DNA of 36,472 nt from positions 1-36,472 of the forward strand of contig JAAVXR010000078.1 in NCBI GenBank assembly GCA_022790755.1, in the 5' to 3' direction. The notes beneath the pieces were generated by a model. The model ran no database searches, was not told the DNA's origin, and saw only the letters and a program-made list of their open reading frames with translations. Numbering within the stretch: the first letter of the stretch is position 1; every line of letters begins with the position of its first letter. The DNA comes from Hespellia sp. GTDB taxonomy: Bacteria; Bacillota; Clostridia; Lachnospirales; Lachnospiraceae. The translations under genes and the position numbers were made by a program. This document shows, piece by piece, positions 16,893 to 23,721 of the stretch.

Positions 16893-18230
16893 GTGGAGGA
16901 AGCAATCATAAAAAGGGTACCGCCCCACAGTGTGGAGGCAGAGCAGTCTGTCATTGGCGCCATGCTGTTGGACAAAGATGCGATTATGACAGCAGCAGAG
17001 CTGATAAGTGGGGACGATTTTTATCAGACGGCGTATGGAATCCTGTTTGATGCCATGGTAGAGTTATTTAATGAGGGAAGACCGGTGGACCCGGTGACAT
17101 TGCAGGAGAGACTCAAAGAGAAGAATACGCCCCCGGAGATCAGCGATATGGAATTTGTCCGGGAGTTGCTTGTTTCGGTGCCGACTTCTGCAAATATTGG
17201 CTATTATGCGGAGATTGTGCAGAATAAGTCTACGTTGCGCAGATTGATTAAAGTCAATAAGGAGATTGCCAACACCTGCTATCTGGGGCAAGAACCTATG
17301 GAAGTCATTCTGGAGACGACGGAGAAGCGTATATTTGAATTGCTGCAGACGCGCAACACAAAGGAATATACTCCGATCAAAGAAGTGGTTCTGGAGGCAC
17401 TGGATCGTATCGAAAAAGCGTCAAAAACGAATGGGAACGTAACGGGGATTCCCACCGGATTTATTGACCTGGATTACAAATTATCCGGACTGCAGCAGTC
17501 CGATCTGGTTCTGATTGCGGCCAGACCATCTATGGGAAAGACGGCATTCGTTCTGAATATCGCGCAGCATGTGGCATTTCGTCAGAATAAACATGTTGCG
17601 ATTTTTAGTCTGGAGATGTCCAAAGAGCAGTTGGTGAATCGTTTGTTTGCGTTGGAAGCCCATGTGGATGCACAGCGGCTTAGAACCGGAAATCTAAATG
17701 ACACCGATTGGGAGAAATTGATCGAGGGCGCCGGTGTGATCGGAAAGTCCAAGTTGATCATCGACGATACATCCGGTATCTCGGTGTCGGAACTGAGGAG
17801 CAAATGCAGAAAATATAAACTGGAACATGGACTGGATGTCATTATTATTGACTATTTGCAGTTGATGACCGGCAGTGCGAGACGTAGTAACGAGAGTCGG
17901 CAGCAGGAAATTTCCGACATATCCAGATCATTAAAAAGTATTGCCAGAGAATTGAATGTGCCCGTGATTGCCCTTTCCCAGTTGAGCCGTGCTGTGGAGC
18001 AGCGCACAGACAAGCGGCCGATGCTCTCAGATCTTCGTGAGTCTGGCGCGATTGAGCAGGATGCGGATGTGGTCATGTTTATTTATCGCGATGATTACTA
18101 TAATCCTGACAGTAAGGATAAAAATATTGCGGAAATTATCATTGGAAAGCAGAGAAACGGTCCGATTGGAACGGTTCGTCTGGCATGGCTTCCACAGTAC
18201 ACGCGATTTGCAAATGAAGCAAGAAGCTAG
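16893..18230 (+). CDS. dnaB: Replicative DNA helicase DnaB
   Basis: Hexameric helicase that unwinds DNA at the replication fork (called DnaC in B. subtilis). It has 445 residues. The N-terminal domain opens PPHSVEAEQSVIGAMLLD; the RecA-like motor carries Walker A ARPSMGKTAF (about 209-218), Walker B VIIIDYLQLM and the DLRESGAIEQDADVVMFI segment. The start is GTG, with GGAGG about 10 bases before it. It ends the gdpP-rplI-dnaB unit and is followed by a terminator. No intein or other insertion is seen. Confidence 0.97.
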   Translation: MEEAIIKRVPPHSVEAEQSVIGAMLLDKDAIMTAAELISGDDFYQTAYGILFDAMVELFNEGRPVDPVTLQERLKEKNTPPEISDMEFVRELLVSVPTSANIGYYAEIVQNKSTLRRLIKVNKEIANTCYLGQEPMEVILETTEKRIFELLQTRNTKEYTPIKEVVLEALDRIEKASKTNGNVTGIPTGFIDLDYKLSGLQQSDLVLIAARPSMGKTAFVLNIAQHVAFRQNKHVAIFSLEMSKEQLVNRLFALEAHVDAQRLRTGNLNDTDWEKLIEGAGVIGKSKLIIDDTSGISVSELRSKCRKYKLEHGLDVIIIDYLQLMTGSARRSNESRQQEISDISRSLKSIARELNVPVIALSQLSRAVEQRTDKRPMLSDLRESGAIEQDADVVMFIYRDDYYNPDSKDKNIAEIIIGKQRNGPIGTVRLAWLPQYTRFANEARS

Positions 18231-18262
18231 CTGCGAGACGAGAAACGAACTGGAAATCATGT

Positions 18263-18290
18263 CTTTCCTTGCGAAAGTTTGCAAGGGAAG
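18263..18290 (+). other. Hairpin downstream of dnaB without T tract
   Basis: Ten-base arms (18263-18272 and 18281-18290) pair with one mismatch around an 8-base loop. No T run follows, so on its own it is not a standard terminator; it could stabilise the mRNA end. Confidence 0.4.
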
Positions 18291-18297
18291 ATGCAAG

Positions 18298-18345
18298 AAG
18301 ACAGTCCTCTTTAGAAAAGATTGTGAAGAGGGCTGTCTTTTCTTA
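18298..18345 (+). terminator. Intrinsic terminator of the gdpP-rplI-dnaB unit
   Basis: Fourteen-base arms (18298-18311 and 18326-18339) with one mismatch (tolerable as G-U) and a T-rich tail (TTTTCTTAT). Confidence 0.75.
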
Positions 18346-18369
18346 TATGATTTCCTCCATACTTGTCCA

Positions 18370-19074
18370 CTATGTAAGCATCCGTTTTAGTTTGCCGATC
18401 GGTCCGGGTTTGGTATTTTCCCGCCGTATTGTCTGTTGCTGACGGATGAGAACATCCAGTTTGCGGAAATGCTCTTCTTCTCTCCGTTCTTTTGCCTGGA
18501 CCAAGAAATCCATTTCCCGCATGACGGAGGAGGTAACGGTTTGGCTGATGTCCTTGGTCAGTACATCATTGTTGGATGTTACGATCTCGGATAATACAGT
18601 TCCGATCAGTTCCCGTACCTGCTTTAGCTGTGCGTCGGTGATGATTTCTGTATCCTGCTTGTCCGACGTTTGGGAAGGAATCATTGTCTGCATGACAATG
18701 TCAGTCTTTGAAGGCTTTGCTTTTGCGGGTGTCACTTTTGCGGATTCTGCTTTTGCAGGAGAAGGCTTCGAGGGTTCCTGTTTTGCAGGAGTTGGTTTCG
18801 AAGAGTGATTCTTTGCAATGGATTTTTCCAGTTGGCTTTTTCTTGCCTCCAGAAGTTCTGGAACAATGTTCTTCAATTCTTTTATAGATACGCCTTCGTC
18901 TTTTAGCTTTTTAATACAACAGAACAGCTGTATATCTTCTTTGGTATAGTATCGGTGCCCCATTTCTGTGCGATTGATGGGAATATGAAGTTCTTCTTCC
19001 CAATATCGCAGGACATGGGATTCGACATCCACCTTTTTGGCGGCTTCGGAAATCATATTTTTTTGTTCATCCAT
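18370..19074 (-). CDS. MerR-type helix-turn-helix protein with Lys/Pro/Ala repeat linker
   Basis: DNA-binding protein of 234 residues. Residues 1-75 are a MerR winged helix (MISEAAKKVDVESHVLRYWEEEL, then GHRYYTKEDIQLFCCIKKLKDEGVSI). Residues 93-122 are three 10-residue repeats (KPTPAKQEPS, KPSPAKAESA, KVTPAKAKPS). A predicted helical or coiled-coil region follows (about 145-220), and the end is basic (KPGPIGKLKRMLT). No small-molecule domain is apparent. The layout resembles chromosome-binding MerR relatives such as RacA, but homology outside the HTH is not shown. It is convergent with dnaB. GGAGG lies 12 bases before the ATG, longer than ideal. Confidence 0.85.
   Translation of the reverse strand: MDEQKNMISEAAKKVDVESHVLRYWEEELHIPINRTEMGHRYYTKEDIQLFCCIKKLKDEGVSIKELKNIVPELLEARKSQLEKSIAKNHSSKPTPAKQEPSKPSPAKAESAKVTPAKAKPSKTDIVMQTMIPSQTSDKQDTEIITDAQLKQVRELIGTVLSEIVTSNNDVLTKDISQTVTSSVMREMDFLVQAKERREEEHFRKLDVLIRQQQTIRRENTKPGPIGKLKRMLT
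18709..18798 (-). repeat. Three 30-bp coding repeats in the MerR-type gene
   Basis: Three degenerate in-frame 30-base units encode the consensus K-x-(T/S)-P-A-K-x-x-x-(S/A). They form a positively charged, presumably unstructured linker. Such repeats can change copy number by slippage. Confidence 0.7.
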
Positions 19075-19256
19075 GATATACTGATACCTCCGTTTATGTT
19101 ATGCTTTTACTTTGTGCGCCCTCATAACTTTCCTGTTGGGTGATGTGCTTCGGGCAGAGTCAAATAAAAACTGCCCAGGATTTATGATTCTTGCTTACAG
19201 GAAGATTATAGCATAAGTGCAAGGAAAAGGAGCGATAAATCGTTCGCCAAATTCTG

Positions 19257-19315
19257 CAAAATAAAAAGGTCATTGCTTCGGTAGCTCTTTCGGCTACTTT
19301 TTGCAACGACCTTTT
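19257..19315 (-). terminator. Intrinsic terminator of the ferredoxin gene
   Basis: Outer arms of 14 bases (19263-19276 and 19302-19315, one mismatch) with an inner GTAGC/GCTAC stem. On the minus strand it ends in TTTTTATTTT. It separates the ferredoxin gene from the MerR-type gene downstream. Confidence 0.82.
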
Positions 19316-19349
19316 TGCGTTGTGATCACTTTGCGATATATCAAATGTA

Positions 19350-19535
<186 letters not shown>

Positions 19536-19573
19536 TTATAAATTCGTCAGATAATCCTCTGCCGTTGAACTAC

Positions 19574-19602
19574 ATTTTAATACAAACGGGGTAAATATAC
19601 AA
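19574..19602 (-). promoter_or_regulatory. Promoter of the ferredoxin gene
   Basis: On the minus strand, TTGTAT (-35, 19597-19602) and TAAAAT (-10, 19574-19579) are separated by 17 bases. Confidence 0.65.
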
Positions 19603-19681
19603 GTCTTTTCATGCTTAAATTTTAGTGCAAATTTTAGTACAAAGTAACAGTTCAGTTTTGTCTGTTTTGAATGAAGAATAG

Positions 19682-19708
19682 TTGGACACAAGGAGAAGAT
19701 GTGTTGAA
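19682..19708. promoter_or_regulatory. Possible upstream activating sequence for the LevR-type activator
   Basis: Inverted repeat TTGGACACA / TGTGTTGAA (7 of 9 paired) around 9 bases, centred about 90 bp upstream of the predicted sigma-54 start point. Position suits an enhancer site; identity is inference. Confidence 0.3.
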
Positions 19709-19758
19709 AAATTTAGACAGATAGGAAAATGGCCATAAAACAAGCGGGATTCAAGAGT

Positions 19759-19774
19759 TGGCACAGAATTTGCT
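19759..19774 (+). promoter_or_regulatory. Sigma-54 (-24/-12) promoter
   Basis: TGGCAC-AGAAT-TTGCT matches the sigma-54 consensus TGGCAC-N5-TTGCW at every fixed position, with exactly 10 bases between the invariant GG and GC. The next gene starts 39 bases on. A sigma-54 activator gene ends the same gene run, which strongly supports the call. Confidence 0.88.
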
Positions 19775-19812
19775 TTATAATATAGCAAGAGGAAAGGGGG
19801 AATTGAAATGAC

Positions 19813-20997
19813 ATGAATGATTTGAGTAAAAAGAAAGCGGGAAGCCGTCTGCTTTTTACCAATATCGCTTATTGGATGACGGATGGGTGTTATACACCAT
19901 TTTTGTCTTCCTATTATCGCTCAATCGGACTGTCATCTAGGGAAATCGGAATTCTGCTGGCAATCGGTCCGGCCTGTGCAATTTGTATTCAGCCAGTATG
20001 GGCGATGTTTAGCGACAGGAGCGGGAAAAGAAAAAAAGTGCTGGAACTGGTGACGGTGGGAGCGGCAATCGCGTCCTTGATGTATTACGGTGGAAAGTCA
20101 TTTACTTATTTGTTTTTTGCGACGGTCTGCATGGCAGTTTTCTATTACGCTTTGCTTCCATTGTGCGATGCAATCGTAATTGAGAGTGCCCGCAGGTTTG
20201 GCTGTGATTTTGCCAGAATCCGAATGGGAGGAACACTGGGATACGCCTTTGTTGTGTTTATGATTGGATTTTTTCTGGAGCGTGTACCTGCAGCCCAGTT
20301 TGCATTGCTGTTTCTTATGCTGCTGTTGTTTCTGACTGCACAGCGTCATATCCCTAAGGAGGAGACAGAGGAGGGGCAGTCGTGGGAGCGAAGAGCCGTG
20401 TCGAAAAAGAAAGGCGGCAGGATATTTCAATCAAGGGAGATTCTGTTTGTGCTGGCTTTTGTGTTTGTGGGACAGGCAGATCTCGCTTTCTCAGGAACCT
20501 TTCTCGGTGTGTATGTGTTAGAGTTGGGATACAGTCAAAGTCTGGTAGGCATATTGAGTTGTATTTCCGCCTTGAGTGAAATTCCGATTTTGTTTTGTGC
20601 GTCGAAGCTGATGAAACGGTTCAGCGCAATGCAAATGCTGGCATTTTCCAGTCTGATGATGGCAGTACGAATTTTCTTGACGGGACTAGGCGTGGTGCCA
20701 ACGATGGTAATCGCGCAATTGATGCAGAGTGTGACCTATATGATTATGTATTTTTGTGTTACAACCTATATCAGCGAGCATGTATGTGAGGGGAAGGCTT
20801 CTCAGGGACAAAGTATTTTGTCTGTAGTACAGATGGGACTTGCGGCCGTTACGGCAAATATTGCGGGCGGCTTTGTGGGAGAGAGGCTGAGCACACAGAT
20901 TGCCTTCTATACGGCGTCAGTTGTTGTACTGGTGGGAGCGATCTTGGTGATTGTAGTCTACCGGCTGTATGTACACGGAAGAATAAAGAAGGTATAA
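19813..20997 (+). CDS. MFS transporter (MFS_1-like)
   Basis: Major facilitator superfamily permease, 394 residues with about 12 membrane helices. It resembles the LacY/phenylpropionate-permease-like branch (TNIAYWMTDGCYTPFLSSYYRSIGLSSREIGIL at the N-terminus; the loop after helix 2 reads DRSGKRKK, the MFS signature). The cargo is unknown. It is the first gene after the sigma-54 promoter, and no terminator lies between it and the PTS genes, so it is probably part of the same operon, perhaps for a related sugar or a product. A two-codon ATG-ACA-TGA frame with better ribosome-site spacing overlaps its start. Confidence 0.88.
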   Translation: MNDLSKKKAGSRLLFTNIAYWMTDGCYTPFLSSYYRSIGLSSREIGILLAIGPACAICIQPVWAMFSDRSGKRKKVLELVTVGAAIASLMYYGGKSFTYLFFATVCMAVFYYALLPLCDAIVIESARRFGCDFARIRMGGTLGYAFVVFMIGFFLERVPAAQFALLFLMLLLFLTAQRHIPKEETEEGQSWERRAVSKKKGGRIFQSREILFVLAFVFVGQADLAFSGTFLGVYVLELGYSQSLVGILSCISALSEIPILFCASKLMKRFSAMQMLAFSSLMMAVRIFLTGLGVVPTMVIAQLMQSVTYMIMYFCVTTYISEHVCEGKASQGQSILSVVQMGLAAVTANIAGGFVGERLSTQIAFYTASVVVLVGAILVIVVYRLYVHGRIKKV

Positions 20998-21090
20998 TAG
21001 AGCGAACTCTTTTATACAAATCTCGAAATCGAGGAAAAGGAGAAAAGAAAGAAGAAAAAATTTTCATTGGATTAATGGAGGAACAGGTAA

Positions 21091-21519
21091 GTGAAGAAGA
21101 TTTTGATTGCGACGCATGGCTGTATGGCAGAAGGGGTGAAGAGTTCCATTAAAATTCTGGCGGGCATGGCGGATAGCATTTCCTGTATCAATGCATATAT
21201 GGATGAGAGTGATTATACAGAGCAGATTCTGGCCTTTGTGGATGGCGTAGAGGCAGGAGATAGCGCGGTGATTTTTACGGATTTATATGGAGGAAGTATT
21301 AATCAGCGAATGATCCGTTATTTGCCGAAAGATAAAAAGATCCACCTGATTACCGGATTTAATCTGGGTTTGGTTCTGGAGATTGCCCTTGCCGAAGAGA
21401 CTCTTACGGAAGAGGGCATTGATGAGCTTGTGAGGGAGAGTAAGAAACAGATGGGAAGAATGCCGCTCCCGGAGATGATGAATCAGAAAACAGGAACAGA
21501 CGGAGAATTTTTTGAATAG
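21091..21519 (+). CDS. PTS mannose/fructose family EIIA
   Basis: Cytoplasmic phosphocarrier of a mannose-family phosphotransferase system, 142 residues. The phosphorylated histidine lies in ILIATHGCMAEGVKSS (His9). It passes phosphate from HPr to EIIB. The start is GTG with GGAGG about 9 bases before it. It begins 93 bases after the MFS gene, a gap with no terminator and no second -24/-12 element that I could see. EIIB follows 14 bases later. Confidence 0.95.
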   Translation: MKKILIATHGCMAEGVKSSIKILAGMADSISCINAYMDESDYTEQILAFVDGVEAGDSAVIFTDLYGGSINQRMIRYLPKDKKIHLITGFNLGLVLEIALAEETLTEEGIDELVRESKKQMGRMPLPEMMNQKTGTDGEFFE

Positions 21520-21533
21520 AGGAGGAAGTAATT

Positions 21534-22037
21534 ATGGTAATTTCAGTCCGTGTAGACGACAGGCTGATTCATGGACAGGTTGCGCTTGTCTGGACAAAGG
21601 AATTGAACACACCGGGAATTATTGTAGCGAATGATCATGCGGAGAAAGATGATGTTCTTCGGATGACGCTGCAGATGGCAGTTCCGACGGGAAAAAAGCT
21701 GCTTGTGAAATCGGTAGAGAATTCTATTCGTGTCATCAATGACCCGAGAGGAAAAGATATGCGTATTTTTGCACTGACAAATTGTGTGAAGGATGTTTTG
21801 CGGCTGGTGGAAAACTGCGCTGAGAATATCCAGTCTGTAAATATTGCGAATGTGGGACGTTTTGACAAGAGCGATAAAAGTACGCAGGTACAGCTGAATA
21901 GCACGATTATGTTGAATCCGGAGGAACTGGAAGCGGCGAGAAAGCTGGTGACTATGGGAATCCCGGTCTATCATCAGCTGATTCCGGAAAATAAGCAAGT
22001 TCCGATTGTGGATTTATTGAAGAATGTGAAACGCTAG
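21534..22037 (+). CDS. PTS mannose/fructose family EIIB
   Basis: Cytoplasmic EIIB of the mannose family, 167 residues, full length. The active histidine is His13 in the signature VDDRLIHGQVALVW. It takes phosphate from EIIA and gives it to the incoming sugar at the EIIC/EIID complex. AGGAGG precedes the ATG. It is a separate protein, not fused to EIIA as in E. coli ManX. Confidence 0.95.
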   Translation: MVISVRVDDRLIHGQVALVWTKELNTPGIIVANDHAEKDDVLRMTLQMAVPTGKKLLVKSVENSIRVINDPRGKDMRIFALTNCVKDVLRLVENCAENIQSVNIANVGRFDKSDKSTQVQLNSTIMLNPEELEAARKLVTMGIPVYHQLIPENKQVPIVDLLKNVKR

Positions 22038-22059
22038 AGAGAGGAAGGAGAGAGTGAGA

Positions 22060-22869
22060 ATGATACAATGTGCATTACTTGCCGCATTGGCATTGTTTAT
22101 CTGTTATGGTGGGAACTGGCTGATTGGACAGTGTATGTGTGAACGTCCGATTGTCGTAGGAATGGTTGCGGGGCTGTTGCTTGGTGATCTTCGTACCGGT
22201 ATTATTGTGGGGGCTTCTCTGGAGGCAATTTTCATGGGCGCTGTGAATATCGGCGGTGCAATTGCAGCTGAGCCGGCTTCGGCTACAGTATTGGCCGTTG
22301 CTTTTGTCACGAATATGAATATGAACCAGGAGGCGGCCGTTGCAGTGGCTGTTCCGGTGGCAGTGCTTTCCGCAGTGGTTTCTATTTTTGTCAATAATGT
22401 TGTACTGGCGCCTTTGGCCGGGCTATTTGACAAGATTGCGGCGGACGCAAATGAGAGAGGGTTAAACCTGATTCACTACGGCGTCTGGTTTGGAAAATAT
22501 TTAATTTTTGCGTTCATCGTATTTATGGCGGTGTATGTGGGCGCGGAGCCGGTGGCAGCGCTTGTGAATGTGATTCCCGACAATGTGATGGCAGGCATGC
22601 AGGCCTGCGGCGGTCTGCTTCCGGCGGTGGGAATGGCGCTTTTGATGAAAATGCTCTGGAGCAAAGAGTTGGCAGTATTTTATTTTCTGGGATTCGTACT
22701 GAATGCATATCTGGGGCTTCCAATGATTGCAATTGCGGTGCTGGGTGTAATTATTGCTTTACTGACTGCAATGCGCGACAAGGAGCTTTTTGATTTGAGG
22801 AAATCAGGTGTGTCAGTGACAGAAGCCGTTCAAAATGAAACAAATGAAGAGGAGGACTTTTTCGCATGA
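22060..22869 (+). CDS. PTS mannose/fructose family EIIC
   Basis: Membrane channel subunit, 269 residues. It carries the family's glycine-rich helix and loop (VVGMVAGLLLGDLRTGIIVGASLEAIFMGAVNIGGAIAAEPASATVLA), the best-conserved EIIC segment. The ATG at 22060 is chosen since GGAG lies 9 bases before it; a GTG at 22054 is possible. Its end overlaps the EIID start by 4 bases (ATGA). Confidence 0.94.
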   Translation: MIQCALLAALALFICYGGNWLIGQCMCERPIVVGMVAGLLLGDLRTGIIVGASLEAIFMGAVNIGGAIAAEPASATVLAVAFVTNMNMNQEAAVAVAVPVAVLSAVVSIFVNNVVLAPLAGLFDKIAADANERGLNLIHYGVWFGKYLIFAFIVFMAVYVGAEPVAALVNVIPDNVMAGMQACGGLLPAVGMALLMKMLWSKELAVFYFLGFVLNAYLGLPMIAIAVLGVIIALLTAMRDKELFDLRKSGVSVTEAVQNETNEEEDFFA

Positions 22870-23693
22870 GTATAAGGACAGATTTGCCAAAAGAAGACAG
22901 AAAGATGTTGAATTCCATTTTCCTTCGTTCCTTTACCGTATTTGCAGGGTGCCCTGGTGGAAGCGTAAAAGCAGGAGCAGACGGATTCCTGTATTCAGTT
23001 ATGCCGGCTCTGAAGCGTTTTTATAAAGGAAAGGACGAGCTGGCGGATGCTATGACAAGGCATACCACGTGGTATAACATTACGCAAAATGTGGGAACCT
23101 TTGCTATGGGACTGGTAGCTGCAATGGAGAAAGAAAATTCTGAAAAGGAAAATTTTGATCCGGAATCTATAGTTGCACTGAAAACTTCACTGATGGGTCC
23201 TATGTCTGGAATTGGCGACGCAATATTCTGGGGAGTTGTCCGGGTGATCGCGGCGGGTATTGGAATCAATCTGGCGTTACAGGGTTCCATCCTTGGCCCA
23301 CTGCTGTTTTTGGTGATCTATAATGTGCCGTCTGTTTTGTGCCGGTACTATATGACATATATGGGATATACCCTGGGTTCCAGCTTTATTGAGAAAATGT
23401 ACTCCAGCGGGCTGATGAAAATGGTGACGAAAGCAGCCAGTACACTGGGACTGATCATGGTAGGCGCTATGACCGCATCCAATGTAAGTTTTAGTTCGAT
23501 TTTGACGATGGAAGTAGAAGGCAGTGAGCCGGTACTGATACAGACTTATCTGGACAGCATCTTTATTGGATTGGTTCCCCTTGGGCTGACCCTGTTTTGC
23601 CTGTGGCTGCTAAAGCGGAATGTAAATGTCAACTATATTCTGGCAGGTGTGCTGGTATTAGCAATCGTACTTGGATTGATCGGAGTAGTGTAA
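22866..23693 (+). CDS. PTS mannose/fructose family EIID
   Basis: Second membrane subunit, unique to mannose-family PTS, 275 residues. The N-terminal soluble part (LRSFTVFAGCPGG and MPALKRFYKG, HTTWYNITQNVGTFAMGL) and the GPMSGIGDAIFWG segment are family hallmarks, and the C-terminus is membrane-spanning. GGAGG precedes its start inside the EIIC gene. The usual family range of substrates is mannose, fructose, sorbose, N-acetylgalactosamine and fructosyl-lysine-type compounds; which one applies here is unknown. Confidence 0.94.
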   Translation: MSIRTDLPKEDRKMLNSIFLRSFTVFAGCPGGSVKAGADGFLYSVMPALKRFYKGKDELADAMTRHTTWYNITQNVGTFAMGLVAAMEKENSEKENFDPESIVALKTSLMGPMSGIGDAIFWGVVRVIAAGIGINLALQGSILGPLLFLVIYNVPSVLCRYYMTYMGYTLGSSFIEKMYSSGLMKMVTKAASTLGLIMVGAMTASNVSFSSILTMEVEGSEPVLIQTYLDSIFIGLVPLGLTLFCLWLLKRNVNVNYILAGVLVLAIVLGLIGVV

Positions 23694-23721
23694 CAGAAAA
23701 AGGCCGACATGGGGGTGTTGT

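Noticed and set aside
19776-19781. TATAAT just downstream of the -24/-12 element before the MFS gene
   Set aside because: No -35 box lies at 16-18 bases; the exact sigma-54 match and the LevR-type gene explain the region better.
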